NCBI RefSeq assembly: GCF_900107125.1
Contig: NZ_FNOU01000009.1
Location: forward strand, 31,043 to 95,042
Direction: 5' to 3'
DNA from: Eubacterium barkeri
GTDB lineage: Bacteria; Bacillota; Clostridia; Eubacteriales; Eubacteriaceae
Length of the DNA stretch: 64,000 nucleotides
Positions 33,204 to 42,232 of the stretch are shown piece by piece. The notes beneath the pieces are model-generated. The model saw only the letters and a program-made list of their open reading frames with translations, was not told the origin of the DNA and made no database searches. The position numbers and the translations under genes were made by a program. Numbering within the stretch: the first letter of the stretch is position 1; the number at the start of each line of letters is the position of its first letter.

Positions 33204-34040
33204 ATGAAAACCATATGTCCGGTTTGCATGCATCATTGCCAGTTAGCAAAAGGACAGGTTGGACGTTGTCGCGGTCGGCAAAATCAAGGGGGAAAGATCC
33301 TCCCTATTAATGCTGGGGTTATTACCGCTTTAGCCTTAGATGCCATAGAGAAAAAGCCCCTGCGCCATTTCCATCCAGGCAGCCATATTCTGTCGGTGGG
33401 GAGCTTTGGCTGTAATCTGCACTGTCCCTTTTGTCAAAATGCACGGATTGCCATGGCGGGCAGACGGGATGTCGAGGCGATGATCCTCTCCCCTGAAGAA
33501 TTAGCCCGGCGGGCCGAAGGAATGCGCCATCAGGGCAATATCGGTCTGGCCTTCACCTATAACGAACCCCTTATTGGTTATGAATTTGTGGTGGAAACCG
33601 CCAGGTTGGTCCAGGCCCGGGGTATGAAAACCGTCCTGGTGACCAATGGCTCAGCCACTCCGGAAACCACCCGAAAGGTCCTCCCCCACATCGATGCCCT
33701 CAATATCGACTTAAAGGGCTTTACCCAGGAAGCATATGAAAAATTGGGAGGCACCCTAGAGGTCGTCAAGGATTTTATTACCCAGGTGGTGGATGCGGGA
33801 TGCCATGTGGAACTGACCACCCTGGTGGTGCCAGGGTTTAACGATGATCCCGGGGAGATGGAAGCCATGGCCCGGTGGATCGCCCACTTAAGTCCGGATA
33901 TCCCCCTCCACGTCACCCGGTTCTTTCCCGCCCATTTGATGTGGCGGGATAACCCTACCCCACTGGAAACAGTTTATGGACTGGCAGAGGTGGCCCGGGG
34001 CAGCTTGAATACTGTTTATGAAGGGAATATAGGGTTGTAG
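33204..34040 (+). CDS. amrS: Radical SAM enzyme, AmmeMemoRadiSam (AmrS) type
   Basis: 278-residue radical SAM protein. An N-terminal zinc-like segment (CPVCMHHC...GRC) precedes the cluster motif CNLHCPFC (CxxxCxxC) near residue 70, followed by the GLAFTYNEP block, VTNG and NIDLKGFTQEAYEKLGG, all typical of AmrS/PflA-like proteins. It is shorter than usual AmrS (about 330 aa). AmrS normally partners AmmeMemo proteins (AmmA, AmmB); neither is nearby. Start at 33204 has AAAGGAGGGG. Confidence 0.87.
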   Translation: MKTICPVCMHHCQLAKGQVGRCRGRQNQGGKILPINAGVITALALDAIEKKPLRHFHPGSHILSVGSFGCNLHCPFCQNARIAMAGRRDVEAMILSPEELARRAEGMRHQGNIGLAFTYNEPLIGYEFVVETARLVQARGMKTVLVTNGSATPETTRKVLPHIDALNIDLKGFTQEAYEKLGGTLEVVKDFITQVVDAGCHVELTTLVVPGFNDDPGEMEAMARWIAHLSPDIPLHVTRFFPAHLMWRDNPTPLETVYGLAEVARGSLNTVYEGNIGL

Positions 34041-34046
34041 GGACAC

Positions 34047-34853
34047 CTATAATAATTCCATGAGCATCTGGCCGACGCCGTCCTCGTTATTGGTATAACG
34101 GGTGATGGTGTCGGCCGCTTTTTTTGCCGCGGATTCGGCATTGGCCATGGCCACCCCGGTGCCGGCGAAGGTGAGCATGGCGGCATCGTTGGCGGAATCC
34201 CCGAAGGCGATGACAGCTTCCCGGGGGATGTCCAGCTTTTGGCAGAGCTCAGCCAGGCCCGTGGCCTTGGAAAAGCCCTTCATGGCGATTTCCAGGTAAA
34301 AATCCCCCACCCGGAAAAAGTCAAAAATCTCGGAGAAGGGGGCGGTGATGGCTGCGGTATAGCGGTCCAGAATCTCTCCCGGGGCCACAATCAGCAGCTT
34401 GGCTACGGGAAAGGTGACGGCTTCGGCCATGTCCGCTACCACAGTGAAGGGAATGCCGATATAGGCACGTTCATATTCTACTTTATAGGCTGTGGGGTCG
34501 GTGACGTAGTAGGATTCCCCATCGTCGGCCATCACGGCGACCGGAAAATCCTTAAGATGGGTCAGCATGGCGGTAACTTGGGCAGGATCCATATTCTGGC
34601 GATAGAGCAGGAAGCCGTCGGCGGCATCTACGATGTGGGCACCGTTGTAGGAAATCAGGATGCCATGGTAACGGTCGAGTTCCAGGGCTTTTCTTTCCCG
34701 AATAAGGCCAGGGGCCGGCCGGGCAGAGGCCAGCGCTACCCGAATCCCCTTCTGCTGTGCCCGGAGCAGGACCTGCTTTGTGATGGGGGTAATCTGTTTA
34801 TCGTCATTACAAAGGGTGCCGTCAAGGTCCAGGGCGATGAGTTGGTAGTTCAT
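34047..34853 (-). CDS. Cof-type HAD phosphatase
   Basis: 268-residue HAD-IIB hydrolase: motif I IALDLDGTLCND (nucleophile Asp9), motif II ALASARP, motif III Lys in the KATGLAEL region, motif IV AFGDSANDAAML. The C2 cap fits sugar-phosphate or flavin phosphatases; substrate unknown. Start follows AAGGAGGCACT. It converges on amrS with only six bases between stops and no visible terminator. Confidence 0.93.
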   Translation of the reverse strand: MNYQLIALDLDGTLCNDDKQITPITKQVLLRAQQKGIRVALASARPAPGLIRERKALELDRYHGILISYNGAHIVDAADGFLLYRQNMDPAQVTAMLTHLKDFPVAVMADDGESYYVTDPTAYKVEYERAYIGIPFTVVADMAEAVTFPVAKLLIVAPGEILDRYTAAITAPFSEIFDFFRVGDFYLEIAMKGFSKATGLAELCQKLDIPREAVIAFGDSANDAAMLTFAGTGVAMANAESAAKKAADTITRYTNNEDGVGQMLMELL

Positions 34854-34916
34854 AGTGCCTCCTTAAGGGTGATGCTGTGATTATAGCACGGACGGCAGGC
34901 CGGGTCAAAGTAGGGC

Positions 34917-34945
34917 TTGCCCCCAGCTGTATAACGTGCTACAAT
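34917..34945 (+). promoter_or_regulatory. Promoter of the decayed ABC-F locus
   Basis: TTGCCC (34917-34922) and TACAAT (34940-34945) with a 17-base spacer. GAGGAGG and an ATG follow at the right distances. Confidence 0.65.
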
Positions 34946-34976
34946 GGGGGCATAAAAAATTGAGGAGGACGACGGA

Positions 34977-34997
34977 ATGCGCACATTGTCTTGCTAA
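34977..34997 (+). promoter_or_regulatory. Six-codon leader peptide frame (MRTLSC) with downstream hairpin
   Basis: ATG at 34977 behind a strong GAGGAGG runs six codons to TAA. It is followed by a hairpin ATCAC...AGGGG-GCTT-CCCCT...GTGAT (35013-35043). Short leader plus hairpin is the layout of ribosome-stalling attenuators of ABC-F resistance genes; assigning that role here is inference. Confidence 0.45.
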
Positions 34998-35263
34998 TTT
35001 TAGGCTGATCAAATCACTAGGGGGCTTCCCCTCGTTTTGTGATGCCTTGTGCAGGAAAAAAGTCGCACCTCCATACGCCGCCTCAAAGCCAAAGACCGGA
35101 TGATTCTGTCCAGAGGGTGTTTTTGGCGTGGCTGTGTTAATCGAGCGGCAGGTTTTCCTGCGGCTCTCTTTTGTTTTTTGGAGGAGGGCTTTAAAAAGGA
35201 GGATCACTTTCCCTTAATTGACGAGCCGACCAACCACCTGGACCGCCAGGGGCCGCGGGGCAG
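34977..35263 (+). pseudogene. Remnant of an ABC-F (Lsa/Vga-type) ribosome protection ATPase
   Basis: In the frame around 35160-35258 the translation AALFCFLEEGFKKEDHFPLI followed by DEPTNHLDRQG matches the Walker B region and the signature DEPTNHLD of ABC-F proteins, whose Lsa/Vga members protect ribosomes from lincosamides, streptogramins and pleuromutilins. Nothing else of the roughly 500-residue protein (Walker A, LSGGE, linker) is readable on either side: the upstream part is junk in all frames and the downstream part runs into the hydantoinase gene. Promoter, leader frame and hairpin upstream survive. Non-functional. Confidence 0.75.
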
Positions 35264-35266
35264 GCC

Positions 35267-36820
35267 TTATCCCTGCCCCAAATCCCCGGCGGCCTTGATC
35301 TTTATACGGTTGGTATTGCCGGGGTAATAGGCCAAGGGGGTATCCGACTGCTCGATGATTTCCACGGATCCGGGCTTAGCCCCGGCTGCTTCGGCCATGG
35401 TGATAGCTTCCTTCCGGGCGGTGGCCAGGGCATCCTCTCGGGGGATGTCCTCGTAGTTGATGAGCTGCTCATAGGTGGCGCTGACCTTGGAAATGGCGGA
35501 GCCGATGGCGTTGGCTACACCGGCGTGGGGCAGCCGCAGGACCTGGGCAGCCCCTTCTAATTCGTCAGGCAGCAGCACACTACCGCCTCCCACCACAATC
35601 ACATCCACCCCCTCGGCGGAAAGCTTCATGGCATCGATGCCGTCCTCCACCATGGCGGTAATGACGGCCATGGCCTGCCGGGCGAAGTCTTCATCCAGAT
35701 CGGCGACCTGCTGGGCATCCCCAATCTGGGCCAGGCCCAGGCGCACGGCGATATCGGTGGCGGTGAGGGTATCCCCTCCGAAGACCCGTGCCGCTTCGGT
35801 GATGCGGTAGCCCACGCTGTCCGGACCCACGGTAATGTGGCCGTCCTCCCGCTGTCGGACGATGGAGCCGCCCCCCAGCCCAATGGAGAGGACATCCGGC
35901 ATCCGGAAATTCGTCCGAACGTCCCCGATGGTTACGGCGATGCTGGATTCCCGGGGAAAGCCGTTCTGGATGACACCAATATCCGTGGTGGTGCCCCCCA
36001 CATCCACCACCAGGGCATCCGGGCGGTGGCTCAAGAAGCTGGCCCCACGGATGGAGTTGGTGGGTCCGCAGGCAATGGTGAGGATGGGATAGCGCCGGGC
36101 GTGGTCCACGGTCATCAGGGTGCCATCGTTTTGGGAGAGGTAGACCTGGGCCTTGGTCACACCCTGGGCCTGAAGGCTGGCCATGAAGCCCTCGGTGAAG
36201 GTCCGGGCGATGGCGTAGAGGGCGGCATTGAGGATGGTGGCATTCTCCCGCTCGATGAGTCCTAAATCACCAATTTCGCTGGAAATGGATACGGGGATAT
36301 CCCCCAGGACCTCCTTGCAGATGGCGGCAGCCCGTTCCTCCTGTTCGGTGCGGATGGTGGCAAAGACGCAGGAGATGGCCACTGCTTCGATCTGTCCCTT
36401 CAAAGGGGCCAGGAATTCCCGAAGGGCGGCTTCGTCCAGGGGGGCAAGGGTCTTGCCGTCAAATTCGTATCCCCCACCGATGATGGTGCTCGCCACCACC
36501 ATGGCCTGGATATCCCCGGGCCAGTCCACCATGGGCGGAATACCGGCTGTGGCAGGGGCCCCGATGCGGACCACAGCGATGGGAGCCAGGTGCCGGCGCT
36601 CCACGATGGCGTTGGTGCATTGGGTGGTGCCCAGCATGGCCTGGGTGATGGTCTGGCGGTCGATGTCGACCTGTTCTAAAACCTGGGCCATGGCCGATTG
36701 AATGCCGGAGGTGATATCCGGTGTGGTGGGGGATTTGCAGGAGGCAATGACCTCCAGGGCATCATCGATGATGATCGCGTCGGTGTTGGTCCCCCCGACG
36801 TCGATTCCAAGCTTATACAT
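35267..36820 (-). CDS. Hydantoinase/oxoprolinase family protein (HyuA-like, ATPase half)
   Basis: 517-residue ASKHA-type ATPase. The N-terminus MYKLGIDVGGTNTDAII is the phosphate loop of the Hydant_A_N domain, and VVDVGGTTTDIG near 260 and VVGGGSVLLP near 410 are the other nucleotide motifs. It is short: full HyuA and oxoprolinases have another domain and a HyuB partner. Here the partner is a DUF917 protein overlapping by eight bases, an arrangement known from clostridia and of unknown substrate. Start behind AAGGAGAAGCCC. G+C-rich. Confidence 0.87.
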   Translation of the reverse strand: MYKLGIDVGGTNTDAIIIDDALEVIASCKSPTTPDITSGIQSAMAQVLEQVDIDRQTITQAMLGTTQCTNAIVERRHLAPIAVVRIGAPATAGIPPMVDWPGDIQAMVVASTIIGGGYEFDGKTLAPLDEAALREFLAPLKGQIEAVAISCVFATIRTEQEERAAAICKEVLGDIPVSISSEIGDLGLIERENATILNAALYAIARTFTEGFMASLQAQGVTKAQVYLSQNDGTLMTVDHARRYPILTIACGPTNSIRGASFLSHRPDALVVDVGGTTTDIGVIQNGFPRESSIAVTIGDVRTNFRMPDVLSIGLGGGSIVRQREDGHITVGPDSVGYRITEAARVFGGDTLTATDIAVRLGLAQIGDAQQVADLDEDFARQAMAVITAMVEDGIDAMKLSAEGVDVIVVGGGSVLLPDELEGAAQVLRLPHAGVANAIGSAISKVSATYEQLINYEDIPREDALATARKEAITMAEAAGAKPGSVEIIEQSDTPLAYYPGNTNRIKIKAAGDLGQG

Positions 36821-37910
36821 GGGCTTCTCCTTTCACCCGCTCTTCCAGGGGGATATAATCCGTATCACAGCCGAAATACCGGGGACCCACCAGTGCCAGG
36901 CCCTCGGGCGTACGCCAGAGGGGATAGCAGGGCAGGCCCACCACCATGACGCGTTTACCGTATTTCACCCCATCGGTGGTGATGGGATGGAAGGTGTTGA
37001 CATCCACCAGGGTGATGAGGTCCGGGGTGGTGGCCAGGATGCGGCCATCCACGGTGGCCACCAGGTTTTCATTCTGGAATTCCACCTCGGCCCGGCGGCC
37101 CTTGAATTCGCCGATGCCATCGAGTAAGACATGACCGACGTTGAAGCCGCCCCGGGTTTCCCGGAGGACATCGGTGATTTTGCCCTTAAAGAGGCCGAAG
37201 CCTCCGGCGGCTTCGAGGAAAGCCGCTTCGGGATGGCCCATATCGCTGTCCTTGACCTGGCGGATGGCCGCCCCCAGGGTTTGGCTGCGGGTAATGATAT
37301 CCCGGACGGCATAGGCCTTGAGTTTAGCACCGGTCATGGGGTAGAGGGTAACGGAAACCGACCCGCCGCAGCTCATGGTCACCGCCCGGGCCAGCTCCTC
37401 GGTCCAGGCGTTGGTGATGGTCCGGAAGATGACGGTGTTGCCCTTCTCATCGGTGAGGGCCATGGGTGAGGCATCCATCCCCCCAATGGTGAAGGTGACC
37501 ATCTGCAGCTCTGGAAAGGCCCGGCCCATGCCGTCGGCATCCACCAGGGGGAGGCCCAGCCGGGCGGCCGCTGCAATGGGAATCATGCTGTTGACCCCAC
37601 CGGCCTCAATGGGGATGATGGCATCAATGGGCCGTCCGAAGAACTGGGACACCATCTCAGCCAGCTGTTGATACTCTGTTCCGCCGATACCCTTTTCCCC
37701 TAAAATGGTCGGGGCACCCATCATGGCCATGGGGACCACCAGGGCATCATCCTCGATTTCATCCGGGCTTAACAGGGTCACCGGCCCGCAGGCCTTAATG
37801 GCTCCGATGGCCAGCAGCTTGCCGATATAAGGATCTCCCCCGCCGCCGGAGCCCAGCATCGCGGCACCCAGGGCGATATCTTCTATTTCTTGTAATCCGA
37901 TGGTTCGCAT
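36813..37910 (-). CDS. DUF917 domain protein
   Basis: 365-residue protein of the DUF917 family: LGSGGGGDPYIGK glycine loop at residues 18-30, IPIEAGGVNSM, PLVDADGMGRAFPELQM. Family members are nearly always linked to hydantoinase-like ATPases and PucR-type regulators, suggesting a two-part ATP-dependent hydrolase or ligase for a cyclic amide. Start at 37910, behind AAGGATGAAACT, 15 codons inside the open frame. Overlaps hyuA-like gene by eight bases. Confidence 0.86.
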   Translation of the reverse strand: MRTIGLQEIEDIALGAAMLGSGGGGDPYIGKLLAIGAIKACGPVTLLSPDEIEDDALVVPMAMMGAPTILGEKGIGGTEYQQLAEMVSQFFGRPIDAIIPIEAGGVNSMIPIAAAARLGLPLVDADGMGRAFPELQMVTFTIGGMDASPMALTDEKGNTVIFRTITNAWTEELARAVTMSCGGSVSVTLYPMTGAKLKAYAVRDIITRSQTLGAAIRQVKDSDMGHPEAAFLEAAGGFGLFKGKITDVLRETRGGFNVGHVLLDGIGEFKGRRAEVEFQNENLVATVDGRILATTPDLITLVDVNTFHPITTDGVKYGKRVMVVGLPCYPLWRTPEGLALVGPRYFGCDTDYIPLEERVKGEAHV

Positions 37911-37986
37911 AGTTTCATCCTTCCTTTTATATGAGTTTGTCTCCATTATAGCCATTGCCTCGTCGAATGTCCTCGGGTGGGACGAC

Positions 37987-38030
37987 AGAAAAAAGGGAGA
38001 GGGATTGTCTAAAAAGACAATCCCTCTCCC
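37987..38030 (-). terminator. Strong terminator of the PucR-type regulator
   Basis: A perfect 16-bp stem GGGAGAGGGATTGTCT / AGACAATCCCTCTCCC with a four-base loop, followed on the minus strand by T6. It insulates the DUF917-hyuA operon from the upstream regulator gene. Confidence 0.92.
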
Positions 38031-38056
38031 TGGAGGGGTACGGCCCTATGGGCAGC

Positions 38057-39271
38057 TTAAATCTGGAGGAGGCGGCGAAGTGCCGCTGCGGTATAGAGAC
38101 TCAGGGCTTCGGGCATTTTTTTGAGGGGATGCCCTAACAGGCCCTCGATTTTTCGCAGACGGTATTTTATGGTGTTGGGATGGACAAAAAGAGCCGATGC
38201 CGTTGACGGGATTCGGCTGTCCTCGTCCAGGAGGTAGGTTGTCAGGGTGGACAATAGGATGCCGGATTCCCGATGGTCTTCCAGGGGGAGCAGTACGGTC
38301 AGTAATTGGCTGACCTGCGACTCCCCTGCCTCGGCTGTTTGGCAGAGATTCTGGACGAAGGTCAAATCGCCGCCGGTGAAGACGGATTTCCGGGGAAAGA
38401 CCCGTCGGGCCGGGGACAATGCCTTCTGATGGGTGAGGTAAGAAAGTCGGGCTGATCGGGTATCCTGGAGATGGCTGAAGCAGCTTAGGGTGACCGTCAA
38501 CCCAGCGGCTTGGCAGTCATCCAGCAGGGCCTGGGCAAGGTCCGGGGCATCGGCTCCCAGGTTTCCCATGAAGAGGACCACCATATCCTCGTAGCTGTCT
38601 GCAATGAAGGGCCGGACCTGGTGGGTCAGCAGGTCGGCGGCCAGTACCTTCAGCTGGTTGCGCCCGGATCGGGTGGCCGCACCCTTCAAAATCCAAAGGG
38701 TTTCGATGGCGGCCACATCCACCCCGAAGATATCGGCCAGGCGGTGCATTTTCAGGGGATCATCCTTTAAGATGGCCCGGATCAGCTCTGCGGCGACTAA
38801 ATCTTCAGAAGGGGCCCGGCCCTGTCCAGCCATCCGGCCACGGTCTAAAAAGATCTGCTCCATCACATCGGTGATGACCGCGGCATAACGGAGGTCTACC
38901 CGGCCCTCGGGCATACAAATCAGCGGGAAATCCAGGGTATTACACAGGGTAATCAGTGGTGGCGTAATGGCGGGGAGAAAGACCCCGACGTAGTAAAGGA
39001 TGAGGCCGGATTCCCCGCACTGGCTGAGGCGACGGATATTATCACATTGGGCCTGGATGTCATCCTTAATGGCGACAAAGCCGCTGATGACAAGCTCCCC
39101 GCCGATGAAATCATGGTGGGCATAGAGCTGGTCCGCCGTGGCATCGGTGTCCACGTATTCCAAAACGGATACCGAAGAGACGAAATGGTCCAGACCGCCT
39201 CGGCCAGCAACGAGCCGGGAATCCTTTAGGGATGGGCAGGTAGTGAGTAAATCATTGATGGTAATCGCCAT
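38057..39271 (-). CDS. PucR-family transcriptional regulator
   Basis: 404-residue regulator with an N-terminal PucR ligand domain (MAITINDLLTTCPSLKDSRLVAG; GGELVISGFVAI), a central GGDEF-like vestige region and a C-terminal helix-turn-helix (LFVHPNTIKYRLRKIEGLLG). Start behind GGGAGG. PucR proteins sense purine breakdown or amino-acid-like ligands. Its place directly upstream of the DUF917/hydantoinase operon, same strand, implies it controls that operon. Confidence 0.9.
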   Translation of the reverse strand: MAITINDLLTTCPSLKDSRLVAGRGGLDHFVSSVSVLEYVDTDATADQLYAHHDFIGGELVISGFVAIKDDIQAQCDNIRRLSQCGESGLILYYVGVFLPAITPPLITLCNTLDFPLICMPEGRVDLRYAAVITDVMEQIFLDRGRMAGQGRAPSEDLVAAELIRAILKDDPLKMHRLADIFGVDVAAIETLWILKGAATRSGRNQLKVLAADLLTHQVRPFIADSYEDMVVLFMGNLGADAPDLAQALLDDCQAAGLTVTLSCFSHLQDTRSARLSYLTHQKALSPARRVFPRKSVFTGGDLTFVQNLCQTAEAGESQVSQLLTVLLPLEDHRESGILLSTLTTYLLDEDSRIPSTASALFVHPNTIKYRLRKIEGLLGHPLKKMPEALSLYTAAALRRLLQI

Positions 39272-39291
39272 AGTGTGGCCTCCCGGGCTTG

Positions 39292-40878
39292 TTATGCTTC
39301 AATCTGATCAGTCCCATTCCGCTGGTTGTAGAAAAGCAGGGCCCCTATCAGATGGGAAAGGGTGCTCAAGTCATCAATTTCCTCGGGAGTGAAGGTGCGT
39401 TCTTTAAGGCAGTCATCAAAACCAACCAAGGCATTGATCGTACCGCGGTCCTTTACGCCAAAAAGGATGAGGGATCGGATGTCCTGGGCGGCGTAGGCCT
39501 GTCGTTCAGTCCCGGATGGCAGCTCATCCACATTGGTGATGATGAAGAGGCCGGTTTGGCGGAGGAGCTTGACAGTGGTTTCGAAGTGGGTAATAGGGAT
39601 ATGCTGGAAGTTTTGAATCTGGGATTGAATTCCCTGGGCACACCACTCCAGGGTATTGCTTAAATATTGTCCGTCCGGGCTGAATTCCATCAGATATCCC
39701 CGGCTGAAGTCAAAATGCTGGGCAATCATCCCCAGAGCTATCTGGGCTTTGGCCATGAAATCCTTGGCACCGTACAAAAGCTTGAAGATGAATTTGGTCT
39801 TGCCATCGGGGAAGCCCTTTAGCCAGTAGTCCATAGAAACGCATCCAGTGGACGCAGAAATCCCACCGTTTTCCAGCTGGGGATGATAGACCACATAAGA
39901 CCCTTTCCCCTTCCCCTTTGCGGCATAGAGCGCCGTATCTGCCGCACGGTACAGGTCCTCGAAGGTGGCCCCGTGTTCCGGAGAAATGGCGATTCCGATG
40001 CTGGCCGAGATGGAGACGCTGGCGCCATTCTCGACATAAGTACGGTCGAAGAGGGTACAGATGCGTTGGGCGCTCTTATAGACATCCTCCAGGCTGCTGT
40101 AATCCTCCAGGAAGACGAAGAATTCATCCCCGCCGATGCGGCCCACCACGTCGGTGGCCTGGAAGGTGTTTTTTAACTCCTGGGCCAGCTGTGCCAGGAC
40201 GATATCACCATAGTAGTGGCCAATCTGGTCGTTAACGGTCTTGAAATTATCCACATCCACAATGAGTAAAACCAGCTTTTGGGTCTCCCGACGAAGGGAT
40301 TGGTTGATGAGGCGGGTGGCTTCTTTTCGGTTGAGTACTTGGGTCAGGGGATCCTTTCGGATATCGTCAGAGAGGGAGTGAAAGAGGTCGATGGGGGAGG
40401 TCGTCTTCAGCTGCGTATCGGAGAGCAGGTCCTGGGTATACTTTTGGGGATAAACCTCCCCCTCCAGGAGCAGCAGTGTGGGTGCGGAAACGTGGATGGC
40501 GCAGGCCCGATAGGTGCTCTCCTCGGCCTTAAAGGTAAAGGTGGCCCGCCGGGTGAAGTGGAAGGTGGCCGGTCCCACCACCTTCACCGTGATGAGCTGG
40601 AAGAGGCAGGTCCATACCTCGGCTGTATTCTGAATCTCGCAATAGCCCCGGATGATGAAATCGTAGTGGGCATCATCCTTGGCCAGAAGGTCGATGGATT
40701 GGGTCAGAGAGGCCGCCACCTCGTCAAAGTTATGATTCACCCCATCCCGGCCGGAACTGACGGCGCAGACATCCCTGGACAGGATGGCCAAAGCGCCTTC
40801 AACGTCAAGATGGATCAGAAAGGCTTCATAAAAGGCGGCAACTCGATCGTATAAAAAATAGTGCTGATGTGCAGACAT
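39292..40878 (-). CDS. Diguanylate cyclase with NTF2-like and GAF sensor domains
   Basis: 528 residues. Residues 1-160 resemble an NTF2/SnoaL-like domain; GGDEF domain about 190-350 with intact RIGGDEFFVF, so c-di-GMP synthesis is likely; residues 365-520 form a GAF-like domain (EWCAQGIQSQIQNFQ; ALVGFDDCLKERTF). The inhibitory I-site RxxD expected eight residues before the core reads QATD, so product inhibition is probably lost. Cytoplasmic, no transmembrane helix. The same two sensor types recur in the hybrid kinases at 44551 and 46344. Confidence 0.9.
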   Translation of the reverse strand: MSAHQHYFLYDRVAAFYEAFLIHLDVEGALAILSRDVCAVSSGRDGVNHNFDEVAASLTQSIDLLAKDDAHYDFIIRGYCEIQNTAEVWTCLFQLITVKVVGPATFHFTRRATFTFKAEESTYRACAIHVSAPTLLLLEGEVYPQKYTQDLLSDTQLKTTSPIDLFHSLSDDIRKDPLTQVLNRKEATRLINQSLRRETQKLVLLIVDVDNFKTVNDQIGHYYGDIVLAQLAQELKNTFQATDVVGRIGGDEFFVFLEDYSSLEDVYKSAQRICTLFDRTYVENGASVSISASIGIAISPEHGATFEDLYRAADTALYAAKGKGKGSYVVYHPQLENGGISASTGCVSMDYWLKGFPDGKTKFIFKLLYGAKDFMAKAQIALGMIAQHFDFSRGYLMEFSPDGQYLSNTLEWCAQGIQSQIQNFQHIPITHFETTVKLLRQTGLFIITNVDELPSGTERQAYAAQDIRSLILFGVKDRGTINALVGFDDCLKERTFTPEEIDDLSTLSHLIGALLFYNQRNGTDQIEA

Positions 40879-40997
40879 GGTAATATCTCCCCTGTTTTAA
40901 ACTCCCTCAGATAATTTTATTATTATATCAATAGCTTTCGCCTTTGACGAGGGTAAATTTCTCATTCCTGGAGAGATTTTTAACCCTTGGGCAATTT

Positions 40998-41960
40998 TTA
41001 ATCGAAGAGTTCTTCCGCAATAGCCTTCAGTACCCTGGCGGAAGCCTGTAGCTTGGTCTGTTCATGGTCATCCAGGGACATGGGGACGATGGTTTCCACC
41101 CCCTCGGATCCCAGGATGGCAGGAAGACTCAGAACGATATCATCAATCCCGTATTGCCCATGAACCATGCTGGAAACCGGGAGGACAGACTTTTCATCCC
41201 GGACAATGGATTCGCAGATCCGCCTCACGGCCATGGCGATACCATAGTAGGTGGCCCCCTTCCGGTCGATGATTTCGTAGGCACTGTTTTTAACATCCTG
41301 GTAAAGGCGCTCCATGGCCCCATCGTGGTCCATATGGCCCCGCATCTCGCAGAAATCATGGATGGGCACCCCGGAGACGCTGGCATTGGACCAAACTGCC
41401 AGCTCGGAGTCCCCATGCTCACCCACAATGAAGGCATGGATATTCCGGCTATCCACGGACAGATGCTGCCCCAGCAGATATTTGAACCGCCCGGAATCCA
41501 GCACCGTTCCGGAACCGATGACCCGGTTTTCAGGGAAGCCCGATAGGCGGATGGCCGCATAGGTCAGGATATCCACGGGATTGGAGACGATGAGCAGCAG
41601 CCCCTGGCAGTCACGACGGGTAATCTCCGGGATAATATGGCGAAAAATCCCCACATTTTTCTTCACCAGGTCCAGGCGGGTTTCCCCGGGCTTTTGCGCC
41701 GCACCCGCCGTGATGATGATGATGGCGGCATCGGGGATATCATCGTAATCCCCGGCGTAAATCGTCATGGGGTGGCCGAAGGACATGCCGTGGCTTAAAT
41801 CCATGGCCTCCCCCTCAGCCCGGGCATGATTGGCATCAATCAGGACCATTTCAGAGAATAAGCCGCTCTGCATGAGGGCAAAGGCCGAGGAGGAGCCCAC
41901 CATACCGCAGCCGATGACGGCGATTTTTAAGGGGTTAATGGGACAGTTTTTCACACTCAT
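40998..41960 (-). CDS. ldh: L-lactate dehydrogenase
   Basis: NAD-dependent enzyme, 320 aa. GCGMVGS NAD loop (about 17-23), ITAGAAQKPGETR with Gln at the substrate-specificity position (Arg in malate dehydrogenases), and catalytic GEHGDSELAVWS. Five codons of open frame precede the ATG at 41960 but include the AAAGGGTGGTG ribosome site. Regenerates NAD+ by pyruvate reduction or uses lactate. No terminator seen; the 272-base gap to the next gene carries divergent leaders without clear elements. Confidence 0.94.
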   Translation of the reverse strand: MSVKNCPINPLKIAVIGCGMVGSSSAFALMQSGLFSEMVLIDANHARAEGEAMDLSHGMSFGHPMTIYAGDYDDIPDAAIIIITAGAAQKPGETRLDLVKKNVGIFRHIIPEITRRDCQGLLLIVSNPVDILTYAAIRLSGFPENRVIGSGTVLDSGRFKYLLGQHLSVDSRNIHAFIVGEHGDSELAVWSNASVSGVPIHDFCEMRGHMDHDGAMERLYQDVKNSAYEIIDRKGATYYGIAMAVRRICESIVRDEKSVLPVSSMVHGQYGIDDIVLSLPAILGSEGVETIVPMSLDDHEQTKLQASARVLKAIAEELFD

Positions 41961-42232
41961 TGTTCGTAGCACCACCCTTTCATTTGCCCCTACTATAGCG
42001 AATCGGGCTTAAAGGTGCCATAAAACACGGTTTGATTAAGGATGCTGGATTTCGACGGTCATTACAGTATCCATGGCCACTCATCGGCATGGGCTGCTGA
42101 AAGCAGAACAGATGGAGGATGAAATGATATCCAAAACACATCGATGTGCGGCTTTAACTGTTTTTTTCAACTTTATCATGATATAATTAGTACAGACAGT
42201 TATATATGGAAAAGAACTAAAGGAGGAATTTT

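Noticed and set aside
38400..38900. GGDEF catalytic function in the PucR-type regulators
   Set aside because: The central regions only resemble GGDEF-like folds at most; no GG(D/E)EF motif is visible, so enzyme activity is not claimed.
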